From Cerioporus squamosus (lineage: Eukaryota > Basidiomycota > Agaricomycetes > Polyporales > Polyporaceae): a DNA stretch of 16,300 bases. Positions 8,210 through 15,752 of the stretch are shown piece after piece (positions within the stretch are counted from its first letter, which is position 1; the number at the start of each line of letters is the position of its first letter). The translations under genes and the position numbers were made by a program. The stretch is from NCBI GenBank assembly GCA_022592435.1, contig JABYQS010000643.1, positions 1 through 16,300 of the forward strand. The letters are read 5' to 3'. The notes beneath the pieces are model-generated. The model made no database searches, was not told the origin of the DNA, and saw only the letters and a list, made by a program, of their open reading frames with translations.

Positions 8210-8219
8210 GAGAAGGGGG
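8210..8219 (+). promoter_or_regulatory. Polypurine tract of Gypsy element A
   Basis: GAGAAGGGGG, an uninterrupted purine run that primes plus-strand cDNA synthesis. It is followed by TAC and then by the TG of the LTR, the rest of which continues at 14873 beyond element B. Confidence 0.75.
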
Positions 8220-8223
8220 TACT
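8219..8223. repeat. Left target site duplication of Gypsy element B
   Basis: GTACT, identical to 14869-14873. It spans the last G of A's polypurine tract and the first T of A's LTR. Confidence 0.88.
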
Positions 8224-8574
8224 TGTAACGGCTCGGGGACTTGATGAGCACGAGCGCGAGACCGAGGCGGGGCCGTTACTGGCAAGAGCGAGCGGACGAG
8301 CGAGGACAAGCAAGAGGGCGAGGGCCCGAGACAAAACGGCGTTGGCAAGACGAGGGTACAGGAGCGAGCGCGCAGGTATATAAGAAGAATCGAGTCCATC
8401 AACTGCCTGTGGCGGCGCTATCGATGAGGGCGGGACATCGGGAATACAAAATAGGTAACAAGCTGCGGAGACGGAACGGGAAGCGGGACAGGGACTAACA
8501 GAACTAAGTAAGCAGGTCCGAGAACTATCGTACGAGAGACCATGAGGCTCGTGTCATGGCTGGAGGCCATTACA
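8224..8574 (-). repeat. 3' LTR of Gypsy element B (351 bp)
   Basis: In minus-strand sense it starts TGTAATGGCC and ends GCCGTTACA, with TG...CA ends and a short inverted TGTAA/TTACA. It matches 14519-14868 almost throughout. TATATA at 8377-8382 and the TTGGCAAGAC box at 8342-8351 are shared with the other copy. Confidence 0.92.
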
Positions 8575-8589
8575 CTACCTCCTCCTCAA
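8575..8589 (-). promoter_or_regulatory. Polypurine tract of Gypsy element B
   Basis: In minus-strand sense TTGAGGAGGAGGTAG, directly against the TG of the 3' LTR. Its purine strand fixes the minus orientation of the element. Confidence 0.75.
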
Positions 8590-8678
8590 GGGAGAGCGCG
8601 ACGTAGCACAAGCGCGATCCCCTCGTTAGGGCGCATCACGGCAAGGCTCGTGCGACCGCAAACCCGCCTAACTCCTGG

Positions 8679-10379
8679 TCACAACCTCCTGGGCAGCTCG
8701 GCATCTGGGCGCGGTGGTGGTCGAGCAATGCGTCCAGAGCGGAGCGTCGTCTGCAACGGCGGCATGTACTCGACACGCGGGTTGACACGGACAGGCGCGG
8801 GAGAGCGGCGGCGAGGAGCGGCGTGAGGGACGGCGGCACGGGCAGTACGGGCAGGGCGAGCAGGACGGGCAGGAGCGGGCACGGAGTTCGGGGCAGCGGA
8901 AGCGGGTTCGGACGACGACGGGGAGGCCTGTAAAGAAGTAGAAACAGAATGATGATTATCAGTAGACTCAAATGCAGTGTGTGCGGAGTGATGGAGGAGA
9001 GTGGAAGGAGGGGAGAGAGAGCGAGGGTGACGGCGATGAAAGCGTTCGATGAGCTCGTTCTGGGTGGTGGGGATATTGGAGAGAGGGATCCAGCAGTCTT
9101 CGTCAGCGGACGAGTCCTTCCAGCGCACGAGATACTCGTATCGCTGGCCGAGCTTGCGGCTGTCGAGGATGGAATGAATGGTTCGAGGAGGGGTGTCGTC
9201 GAGGATTTCGATGGGAGCAGGGGTAGCATGGGCGTGGAAGTCAGAGGGATCTTGGTAAGGTTCGAGAAGGGAAACATGGAAGATGGGATGAAGGCGCGAG
9301 AGATGGAGAGGAAGACGAAGCTTGTAGGCAACGTCGGAGATGGCATAGTCGATGGGAAAGGGTCCGAGGCGGCGGTAGTCGAGCTTGTCAGAGGGTCGAG
9401 TGGTTTTGATGTGGCAGCGGAGGAGCCAGACGAGCTGGTCAGGCTTGAAGCGAGGAGCCTCACTAACGCGCTCGTTATAGTAGCGCGCCTGGTGCTCCTG
9501 AGCCAGCTTGAGCTCGGCTCGAAGCTCCTCGTGGAGACGCTTGAGGCGTAGAGCAAGGTCGGAGGCAGCGGGGACGTTGACGGTGTCGGTGAGGCGGGGT
9601 TCGAACGAGGGGTGGAAGCCGAAGTTGGCGAAAAAGGGGGTCTGCTGAGTGGACGCGCTAACAGTGTTGTTGAACGCGAACTCCGCGAGCGGGAGGTAAT
9701 CGACCCAGTCGTCCTGCTGGTAGGAGACGTAGGCGCGAAGGTAAGCCTCGAGCATTTGGTTGGTACGCTCGGTGAGGCCGTCGGTCTGAGGGTGGTACGA
9801 GGTCGAGTGCTTGTGGTCAATCTGGAGGAGGTTGGTGAGCTCTGTCCAGAACTTCGAGACGAAGGTCAAGCCGCGGTCGGAGATGATTGAGTCGGGGAGT
9901 CCGTGGTAGCGAAAGATCCGGTCGAGGAAGAGCCAGGCGAGTCCTGGAGCATCGAGCGACTCATTGCATGGGATGAAATGCGCGTATCGTGTAAGACGAT
10001 CGCACACAACCCAGATCGAGTCATACCCATGTGACAATGGAAGCTTGACGATGTGATCCATCGTCATCGAGCTCCAGGGGCGGTCGGGGATGTCGAGAGG
10101 TCGTAGGAGACCGAAGGGCTTGTGGCGAGGCATCTTGATCCTACCGCAGACGTCGCATGCAGCGACGTACTTGCGAACGTAGCATTGGACCCCTGGCCAC
10201 GAGTAGTCGCGCACGACGTTCTGGTAAGTCGCGGCGCGACCACGATGTCCTGCGAGAGGGGAATCATGACGAGAATGAAGGATATCAGCGCGCATAGAAA
10301 GAGGAATGAAAAGACGGCCGTCATGGAAGACAAGATTGCCGTCGAGCTTGAACTTGGGGTCGCCGCGAGCGAGAGCATC
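8679..10379 (-). CDS. Integrase and chromodomain of Gypsy element B
   Basis: The minus-strand frame continues from the RT through a TGA (10380-10382). The part open from 10379 first reads DALARGDPKF..., then, from 10295 numbered as residue 1, shows the HHCC domain (H10, H17, C47, C50) and the catalytic triad Asp80 (MDHIVKLP), Asp140 (ISDRGLTF) and Glu176 (GLTERTNQ). Spacing between the last two is 35. A GPF-type C-terminal module (YRRLGPFPIDYAISDVAYKL) follows, then HVSLLEPY and a chromodomain (IHSILDSRKLGQRYEYLVRW ... CWIPLSNI). The last 110 residues are Ser/Pro/Ala-rich and end in a basic tail. Part of the tail encodes strong antisense ORFs that are shadows. All catalytic residues are present. 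It would be made only as part of a Gag-Pol polyprotein if the upstream stop were read through or absent. Confidence 0.92.
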   Translation of the reverse strand, partial: DALARGDPKFKLDGNLVFHDGRLFIPLSMRADILHSRHDSPLAGHRGRAATYQNVVRDYSWPGVQCYVRKYVAACDVCGRIKMPRHKPFGLLRPLDIPDRPWSSMTMDHIVKLPLSHGYDSIWVVCDRLTRYAHFIPCNESLDAPGLAWLFLDRIFRYHGLPDSIISDRGLTFVSKFWTELTNLLQIDHKHSTSYHPQTDGLTERTNQMLEAYLRAYVSYQQDDWVDYLPLAEFAFNNTVSASTQQTPFFANFGFHPSFEPRLTDTVNVPAASDLALRLKRLHEELRAELKLAQEHQARYYNERVSEAPRFKPDQLVWLLRCHIKTTRPSDKLDYRRLGPFPIDYAISDVAYKLRLPLHLSRLHPIFHVSLLEPYQDPSDFHAHATPAPIEILDDTPPRTIHSILDSRKLGQRYEYLVRWKDSSADEDCWIPLSNIPTTQNELIERFHRRHPRSLSPPSTLLHHSAHTAFESTDNHHSVSTSLQASPSSSEPASAAPNSVPAPARPARPARTARAAVPHAAPRRRSPAPVRVNPRVEYMPPLQTTLRSGRIARPPPRPDAELPRRL

Positions 10380-12431
10380 TCACCACTCCGTGTCGTCACG
10401 AAGGGCGGTCTTGTAACGCTGCTCAAGGTCGCTGTTGTCGACTGCGAGGGCTGTGATGGCTGAGACTCGCATTGAAGTGGGCGACAAAGCGCCAGAACCT
10501 GCAGAATCGAAAAGTTTCTGTGTGTGCAACGGTGTCAGTAGAACTTTTTCGTTGGTCCGAAGGACCTCATCCCCCTCTCGAGGTGTGTAGTCGCCACGCC
10601 TCGAAGGTGCGTCTGCAGGGTTCTTCAACCCGGAAGCATAATCGAGAATGAAATCAAACTCAGACAAAAACATGGACCATCGAGCTTGACGGCGGTTAAG
10701 AACCCGCGATGTCATGAAATACTCGAGGTTCTTATGGTCGGAAACAACAGAAACGGGTGGGTCCGTACCAATCAGCCAGGCTCGCATGTCCCTGAAGGAC
10801 TCGACGATTGCGAGCAGCTCCTTGTCGTAGACTTCATAGTTGATCTCCGCGGGCGATAGCTTCCTAGAGAAGTACGCAACCGGGTGGAGGAAGCCATCGG
10901 AGTCGGGTTGGTGGAGCACGCCAGCGATGGCAAAGTCGGACGCATCGGTCGCGAGCGTCGACGGGAGATCCGGGTGGAAGTGGCGAAGAACGGGCGAAGC
11001 CGTGAAGGCACGCTTCAGCGCGTTGAATGCGTCCGCGGCCGCATCAGTGAGGACAAACGGAGCTGCTCGAATGGCTTTCTTGGTGAGCGGATTCAGAGGG
11101 GCGACGATGCGGGCATAGCCATCTATAAAACAACGGTAGAAATTAGTAAAACCCAAGAAGGACTGGACATCCTTGACGCAGGATGGCGGCGGCCAGTCGG
11201 CGATGGTGCTGAGCTTGTCTGAGTGCATCTCGATGCCGTCCGAACCGAGCACGTAGCCGAGATAATCGACTTCGGGCTGGTCGAAGGCGCACTTCTTCAC
11301 GTTGGCGAACAAACCGGCCGCTTGCAACCGCTCCAGCACAAGCTTGACGTGCTGGTCGTGGTCCTCCTGTGTGCGAGAAAAGATAAGGATGTCGTCAATG
11401 TAGACGACACAGACAACATCGAGAAGGTCACGAAGGGTGTCCTGAATGAAACCTTGAAAGATACCAGGGGCATTGGTGAGCCCAAACGGCATGACCGTGT
11501 ACTCGAAGAGACCGAGGTGAGTGCGGAAAGCAGTCTTCCACTCGTCACCTTCCCAAATGCGGATGAGGTTGAAGGCATTCTTCAGGTCGATGACTGTGAA
11601 GACCTTGCAGCCCTGCACCCGGTGGAGGAGGTCGTCCATGAGTGGAAGGGGGTACCGGTTCTTCTTGGTGATGGAGTTGAGGCCGCGATAGTTGACACAC
11701 AACCGCAGCTCCCCCAACTTCTTGCGAACGAACAAGACGGGGGAGCCAGCAGATGAGGTTGACCGTCGAATGAACCCCTTGCACAGGTTTGATTCGACGT
11801 AGTCGAAGAGGACTTGGCGCTCCTTTTGTGAGAGGTGGTAGAGCGGACTGAAGGGCGGCGACTTGCCGTCCTCGAGCTCAATGGCAGCGTCGAGACCGGG
11901 CCAATGTGGTGGGAGATTCTCCACCTCGACAGGCGAGAAGACCGAGGCGTACTGATGGTACTTCTCCAGTATGTGGGAGAGGAAGTCGTCAGGGGGTTCG
12001 GGAGGTGGAGCCGAGGATGGAGGAGACGAAGACGGAGGATCGAGAGGGACGGCCGCATCAGCAAAGGAAGCCGCGGCGACCGTGTAACTGGGGGAACCGA
12101 GAGGGTGATACCAAAGGAGGGCGGAAGGGTTGTTGCGTGCGTACTTGCGGAAACGAGCGGAGTTGACGAAGGAGATGTTGAGCGTCGGCGTGGAAGGTGG
12201 CAATGAATCAGACGTCGCAGTTGTGGAGGTAGTCGGAGACGGTGGGACTGTGCCGTTAAGACCGCAGCCTAGGCCGGTTGCAGACGAGGGAGGCGGAGAC
12301 GAGCCGTTAAGACCGAAGCCTAGGCCGAGCCCGGTGGATGACAGGGGGCATGAGGTCGAAGGCGAGAGACGTGGGACGTGGCATGGAACTGTCGACGCGG
12401 ACAGATACGAGATACCTAGTATGCCGCTTGA
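10380..12431 (-). CDS. Reverse transcriptase and RNase H of Gypsy element B
   Basis: The frame is open from 12431 down to a TGA at 10380-10382. There is no convincing ATG: the first likely codon of the conserved part is a TTG at 12203, as expected for an internal polyprotein domain. Numbering from there, the RT has KSPPFSPLYHLSQKE (114-128), LRLCVNYRGLN (167-177), catalytic Asp206 in VIDLKNAF, MPFGLTNAP (238-246) and YIDD (268-271). The RNase H has Asp420 (ATDAS), Glu462 (YDKELLAI) and Asp489 (SDHKNLEYF). The stop at 10380 interrupts EW-DALARGD, where one Arg or Trp codon would fit, so one transition explains it. Upstream of 12203 lies a Pro/Ser/Thr linker with two copies of a GLG(F/C)GLNG motif. 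Confidence 0.93.
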   Translation of the reverse strand, partial: SSGILGISYLSASTVPCHVPRLSPSTSCPLSSTGLGLGFGLNGSSPPPSSATGLGCGLNGTVPPSPTTSTTATSDSLPPSTPTLNISFVNSARFRKYARNNPSALLWYHPLGSPSYTVAAASFADAAVPLDPPSSSPPSSAPPPEPPDDFLSHILEKYHQYASVFSPVEVENLPPHWPGLDAAIELEDGKSPPFSPLYHLSQKERQVLFDYVESNLCKGFIRRSTSSAGSPVLFVRKKLGELRLCVNYRGLNSITKKNRYPLPLMDDLLHRVQGCKVFTVIDLKNAFNLIRIWEGDEWKTAFRTHLGLFEYTVMPFGLTNAPGIFQGFIQDTLRDLLDVVCVVYIDDILIFSRTQEDHDQHVKLVLERLQAAGLFANVKKCAFDQPEVDYLGYVLGSDGIEMHSDKLSTIADWPPPSCVKDVQSFLGFTNFYRCFIDGYARIVAPLNPLTKKAIRAAPFVLTDAAADAFNALKRAFTASPVLRHFHPDLPSTLATDASDFAIAGVLHQPDSDGFLHPVAYFSRKLSPAEINYEVYDKELLAIVESFRDMRAWLIGTDPPVSVVSDHKNLEYFMTSRVLNRRQARWSMFLSEFDFILDYASGLKNPADAPSRRGDYTPREGDEVLRTNEKVLLTPLHTQKLFDSAGSGALSPTSMRVSAITALAVDNSDLEQRYKTALRDDTEW

Positions 12432-12502
12432 TCAGAGCGGGCGATACTGTCGGGATGGGACGAAGTGAGCGTCCGACCGTTAAGACCGAAGCCTAGGCCG
12501 GT
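12253..12502 (-). repeat. Three dispersed copies of a 24-26 bp repeat in the protease-RT linker
   Basis: CCGTTAAGACCG(A/C)AGCCTAGG plus a few bases occurs at 12253-12278, 12304-12329 and 12477-12502. On the minus strand each encodes GLG(F/C)GLNG. The right-hand copy is read in the protease frame and the other two in the RT frame. Confidence 0.8.
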
Positions 12503-13141
12503 CGACGTCGCAGCGAGAGCTTGGGATGAGGAGACGAAGGTCGGGGGCGGGACATGGCCAAGTCCGTTGCCCAGGACCGAGACGGGGTGAATCGGGTTGA
12601 CACCACAGCATGTTAGGGTGAGCTGACGTCGAGCCCAATCGACGGAGGGATTGTGGCGTTGTAGCCAGTCGAGACCGAGGATGACAGGATACCTAATGGA
12701 AACAATGCCTAAAGAGAGAACTTCAGAGTGAGCGTGCAAACGAAGGGAACACACGACGTCGTGTGTGACCAGACCCGTCGTGATCGGGCGGTCATCGACG
12801 GCCGTGATGGGTATGGGTTCGTCCTTCAGACGACGCGGGAGAGCGTGCCGATTGGCGAACTTGAGAGAAATGCAGGATGCGGTCGCCCCGCTATCAACGA
12901 GGGCACGCGTATGTATGGGTTTTCTACCTGGAAACTCCAGGGTTATGGGGACAAAGAAATGATGATCGGAAAACTGAGAGGCGTGGACATGAGACGAGAG
13001 ACGGAAATGGGGTGCGCCAGCAGGCTTGGGTATCCACACGCCGTTGTCGAGACGGACATGCGTCGGAGCACCCGGCGCGGGTGCCTGTATCCCTTGTGGT
13101 GCCGGGAGCTCCGGGACCTCTAGATTACTCCCAGCTAGGCT
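12416..13141 (-). CDS. Aspartic protease of Gypsy element B
   Basis: The frame is -1 relative to gag and opens upstream of the gag stop. It reads through a short Pro/Ala linker (VPELPAPQGIQAPAPGAP) into WIPKPAGAPHF. The active site LVDSGATASCI (DSGA at residues 49-52 counted from 13039) and the ILGLDWLQRHNPSVDW flap/C-terminal block are present, the standard pair in Gypsy proteases. It would cleave the polyprotein during particle maturation. The frame ends at TAG 12416-12418, whereas the RT frame opens at 12431 in the -1 frame. The 16-nt overlap has no slippery heptamer, so an indel is more likely than programmed shifting. The C-terminal residues hold the first GLGFGLNG copy. Confidence 0.87.
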   Translation of the reverse strand, partial: SLAGSNLEVPELPAPQGIQAPAPGAPTHVRLDNGVWIPKPAGAPHFRLSSHVHASQFSDHHFFVPITLEFPGRKPIHTRALVDSGATASCISLKFANRHALPRRLKDEPIPITAVDDRPITTGLVTHDVVCSLRLHAHSEVLSLGIVSIRYPVILGLDWLQRHNPSVDWARRQLTLTCCGVNPIHPVSVLGNGLGHVPPPTFVSSSQALAATSTGLGFGLNGRTLTSSHPDSIARSDQAAY

Positions 13142-13147
13142 TTTCCC
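13102..13147 (-). promoter_or_regulatory. Candidate -1 ribosomal frameshift signal, gag to pol of element B
   Basis: On the minus strand the gag codons end gcG GGA AAA GCC TAG. G GGA AAA (13147-13141) fits the X XXY YYZ slippery heptamer. A -1 slip there continues into the open protease frame (AAA AGC CTA GCT). Six bases later CTGGGAG (13134-13128) can pair with CTCCCGG (13108-13102), giving 7 pairs including one U-G, with a 19-nt loop. Distance and geometry are as usual for retroviral stimulators. The fold is my hand pairing. Confidence 0.65.
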
Positions 13148-14354
13148 GCCTGGGAAGAAGCCTGAGCGCGACGCTGCTCGAACTGAGCGCGGCGCTCGGG
13201 AGACATGTTGGAACAGTCTGAAATACGGTGCTTACCAATGCCGCAGTAGAAGCATAGACCCTCGGCGCGGCGGCGTTCGCGCTCTTGAGGAGTGATCTTG
13301 CCGTGCTTCATAGCGTCGACCTCCATGGGCACGACATCATTGGAGCCGGCAGGGGCAGCTGGTGGCGGTGGCAGAGGGGTCTGTGAGTTCAGGTGTGCAC
13401 CTGTACGGGCGGTAGAGGAGTGGTCAGCAGAACGGGGTCCGTTGCCCGTCGCGCGTTGTTCGGAGGACGACTTGGAGGAGCCACGACACTCGTCTGAGAC
13501 AAGCGTAAACAGCTTGTCATCGATGCGCACGACGGTGGGGATCCAATCCGTGAGACGCGAGGGCCGCTCATAGGTCAGGAGAGCCCGTTTGAGTTCGGAC
13601 TTGAGTCCTGTGTCGAAGCGACGGATCACGTAACTCTCTGACCACTCGACATACGACAACAACTCTTCAAACCGATCGGCATATGTCTTGGCCGAGCCGG
13701 TCTGACGGAGATCCTCCAACTCGCAGACCATCTTCGACTCCAGGTCCGGGTCGTCAAAATGACGGCGGAACTCGTGGATGAGCTCCTCGAGATCCTCCAT
13801 GATGTACATATCATCGCGGCGCTGCACAGCCTTCAGCCATGCTTTGGGTGTGCCATCTCCAAGCCACAAGACGAAATAATGACACTTAGCTGTTTCACTA
13901 CCATTGCGTAACCCTGGTTGCAGCATGATTGCTGTTCTGACCTCATTGATGAATGGGTCGACGTCGCAAGCCTTGCCGGTGAAAACGCGGGGGTCGCGGA
14001 CGCGCACAGAACCTCCGGAGCCTGTAGAGGATCCATCGCGGTCTCCGGATTGTACTGCCAGCGACTCAAGACGTCGAGCGAGAGCCTCGAGGACAGTGTT
14101 CTGACCACGCTGTTGAGCGCGGGTCTCATCGGCGGCACGCGCGATAGAGACAATCGAGCTGAGCAGACACGCGGTCAGGTCTTCGGGACCAGCGGCCTGT
14201 GGAGCCGCGGGCTGGGGAGAGCTTGCTGTCCCAGCTGAGGGTCGGGCTGGGGCTGTTGAGGGATGGGCTGGGCTTGGTTTTGAGGAGGGACATAGTTCTG
14301 CGGTTGAACTCCGCCCCAGGCGTCAGCACCTGCGTTACCATCTGCATCCATCAT
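13135..14354 (-). pseudogene. Gag of Gypsy element B, one frameshift
   Basis: Two adjacent ATGs at 14354-14352 and 14351-14349 open a Gln/Pro-rich N-terminus (MMDADGNAGADAWGGVQPQ...). That frame stops at 14175. The conserved body is in another frame: it reads SSPQPAAPQAAGPEDLTACL, then VRDPRVFTGK, a Retrotrans_gag-type capsid region (AWLKAVQRRDD ... EFRRHFDDPDLESK ... ELEDLRQTGS) and a CCHC zinc knuckle CFYCGIGKHRISDC (C-x2-C-x4-H-x4-C) before a basic tail. The two frames would join with one extra base near the G run at 14214-14217, giving about 406 residues. It forms the virus-like particle. The gag stop TAG is at 13135-13137. Expression of pol from it is covered under the frameshift signal. 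Confidence 0.85.
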
Positions 14355-14506
14355 GGTAGCAGGGTCAATCGACAGCGAGTGCGGCACGCACGTATGAATG
14401 TGGTATAGAAGAGGGAAAATACCGCGAGCGCGATGGCAAAGAAGCAGTCGAAGACGTAACCGGCGGTGAACGTGGGAGCGAGCGATAGGGTTTTAAGGTT
14501 TTGATG
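14355..14506 (-). other. 5' leader of Gypsy element B between primer site and gag
   Basis: About 150 nt of non-coding leader in minus-strand sense, beginning CATCAAAACCTTAAAACCC. No other motif was seen. Confidence 0.5.
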
Positions 14507-14516
14507 GTCTTGCCAA
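14507..14516 (-). promoter_or_regulatory. Primer binding site of element B, candidate self-priming type
   Basis: Two bases inside the 5' LTR the minus strand reads TTGGCAAGAC. The exact complement GTCTTGCCAA occurs on the same strand within the LTR at 14646-14637, where the transcript is expected to begin. No tRNA 3' end was recognised as the match. Confidence 0.6.
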
Positions 14517-14518
14517 AC

Positions 14519-14868
14519 TGCAACGGCTCGGGGACTTGACGAGCACGAGCGCGAGACCGAGGCGGGGCCGTTACTGGTGAGAGCGAGCGGACGAGCGAGG
14601 ACAAGCAAGAGGGCGAGGGCCCGAGACAAAACGGCGTTGGCAAGACGAGGGTACAGGAGCGAGCGCGCAGGTATATAAGAAGAATCGAGTCCATCAAGTG
14701 CCTGTGGCGGCGCTATCGATGAGGGCGGGACGTCGGGAATACAAATAGGTAACAAGCTGCGGAGACGGAACGGGAAGCGGGACAGGGACTAACAGAACTA
14801 AGTAAGCAGGTCCGAGAACTATCGTACGAGAGACCATGAGGCTCGTGTCATGGCTGGAGGCCATTACA
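14519..14868 (-). repeat. 5' LTR of Gypsy element B (350 bp)
   Basis: The same sequence as 8224-8574 with about six substitutions and a 1-nt deletion in an A run. Its inner end reads TTGCA instead of TTACA in minus-strand sense. On this strand it would carry the promoter: TATATA is at 14677-14672, and a likely transcript start lies 31 nt further on. Confidence 0.92.
14637..14677 (-). promoter_or_regulatory. TATA box and likely transcript start in the 5' LTR of element B
   Basis: In minus-strand sense TATATA spans 14677-14672. The box GTCTTGCCAA, complementary to the primer site, begins at 14646, exactly 31 nt after the TATA start. If transcription begins there, the RNA 5' end can pair with the primer site. 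The start site itself is inferred. Confidence 0.5.
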
Positions 14869-14873
14869 GTACT
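14869..14873. repeat. Right target site duplication of Gypsy element B
   Basis: GTACT, identical to 8219-8223. Its final T is also the first base of A's 3' LTR (TGTTACGA). Confidence 0.88.
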
Positions 14874-15267
14874 GTTACGAACAGTCTCCCTGGCACTATT
14901 CATTTCCTTTCCCAGTCATCCCATTTAGGATAGCTTCTCTTCTAGGACTTCCTATTGTTCAATCACCATGATTCCCATGGTCTCTCTCACGTTATTGTCT
15001 TCATCCATGATGTCTCTCATGCTATTGTCTTCTGACACTGTTGTTCCCTCATGTATATAAAACCACCAGCGCTACCTGGGGACCCTCAGTTTCGACCTCT
15101 TGTCCCCAGGTAAGCCAAGCTGTATTTTTCTCTGTAGATACCTCACTCAATACATCTTGTCCCCAGCCCTGATCGTCGAGCATTGCTCTGCTCTCACTGC
15201 ACAAGTGCTCATCGACGCCCCTGCTCGTCTCATGAGTCTTCCCTGATCTCCCTCGACGATCAGTCGT
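14873..15267 (+). repeat. 3' LTR of Gypsy element A, interrupted
   Basis: It starts TGTTACGAAC right after A's polypurine tract once element B and one GTACT copy are removed. TATATAAAA at 15054-15062 is in plus orientation. A partial direct repeat of about 25 bp lies at 14978-15003 and 15009-15032 (CTCTC-A-GTTATTGTCTTC and variant), and TTGTCCCCAG occurs twice. The LTR stops at 15267 where element C starts, so its 3' end lies outside the window. Confidence 0.72.
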
Positions 15268-15749
15268 TGTTACGCTTTCGAGTGTGACCTTAAACCAAAG
15301 AGCCTTAAAGGTCGTTCTGTCCAGCCGCCTGCAATATACTAGTCCAGGTTGCCTACTCCGAGGCTAACCCTAGTATAAAGCCTATGCTGAACTCTTACTA
15401 GTACGGTCCACCTTATCAAAGGGGAACACTAGTAAAATCGGGTGAAAGCGAGTATAACGAGGAACGATTCGTTATTCGCAAAGGAGACTGAAAGCTGGGG
15501 GTCGCTCTAAGACGTCGCCCCTTATATACAAGTTGTGAAGCTGCGGAAGAATGTTCTAGTACTTGTAGAGAAGGTTCTGGTAAGTACTACTCGTGTCCGT
15601 ACTCTTCTGAAGTAACAACAAAGAGAATGAACTAGAATATACAAGAACGTTCTGGAGACTTGCCTAACTAGTAGTACAATAAGACAAACTGATCGCGTGA
15701 GAGTAAAAGTACAAGTCCGTTACTGGTAACTCCTGTGATAGTCGTAACA
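15268..15749 (-). repeat. 3' LTR of Gypsy-type element C (482 bp)
   Basis: In minus-strand sense it starts TGTTACGACT and ends AAGCGTAACA, with a 7-bp inverted TGTTACG/CGTAACA. A TATATAAGGGG promoter-like box lies at about 15515-15530 on the minus strand. A polypurine tract directly precedes it on that strand. It is not similar to the LTR of A or B. The 5 bp outside it, GTCGT at 15263-15267, would be the target duplication, with the partner beyond the window. Confidence 0.68.
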
Positions 15750-15752
15750 TTA

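Larger units (their letters stand above)
6700..8223 (+). mobile_element. Gypsy element A, 3' internal part (truncated, decayed)
   Basis: The plus-strand remains of a chromodomain Ty3/Gypsy element: integrase, chromodomain, stop, polypurine tract. Its 5' LTR, gag, protease and RT are absent to the left, where it abuts a truncated LINE. Its 3' LTR lies 6.6 kb to the right (from 14873) because element B is inserted between them. The coding part has at least six in-frame stops and one frame change, so it is dead. Confidence 0.85.
8224..14868 (-). mobile_element. Complete chromodomain Ty3/Gypsy element B
   Basis: A 6645-bp minus-strand element with LTRs at both ends (8224-8574 and 14519-14868), flanked by the exact 5-bp duplication GTACT (8219-8223 and 14869-14873). 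Internal order on the minus strand: primer site, gag, protease, RT/RNase H, integrase, chromodomain, polypurine tract. That order and the chromodomain place it among chromoviruses. The two LTRs differ by about six substitutions and one 1-nt indel over 350 bp (about 98% identity), so insertion is fairly recent but not current. Coding damage is light: a 1-nt frame change in gag, one between protease and RT, and one TGA between RT and integrase. It sits in element A. Confidence 0.93.

Noticed and set aside
8371..8386. Plus-strand promoter from TATATAAGA in the LTR of element B
   Set aside because: TATATA is self-complementary, and the element's coding strand and the box 31 nt away both indicate minus-strand use.
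8636..9820. 394-codon minus-strand Ser/Thr/Pro-rich ORF
   Set aside because: It overlaps the integrase in another frame and is low in complexity, without domains.
11223..11756. 177-codon plus-strand ORF and similar long plus-strand ORFs at 8949-9551, 10122-10463 and 11835-12206
   Set aside because: They are antisense to the RT and integrase of element B, where all conserved motifs are on the minus strand; GC-rich coding DNA gives such shadows.
12416..12434. A second programmed frameshift between protease and RT
   Set aside because: The overlap is only 16 nt, contains no X XXY YYZ heptamer, and Gypsy pol normally has these in one frame; an indel is simpler.
14351..14755. Minus-strand ORFs inside the LTR (also 8034-8402 in the other copy)
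   Set aside because: The repeat of the ORF in both LTRs only reflects LTR identity; it overlaps TATA and the likely transcript start and has biased composition.
14873..15749. One 877-bp LTR with TGTTACGA...TCGTAACA ends
   Set aside because: The ends match, but polypurine tracts on both outer sides and an inner TGTTACG...CGTAACA unit (15268-15749) with its own minus-strand TATA show two LTRs.
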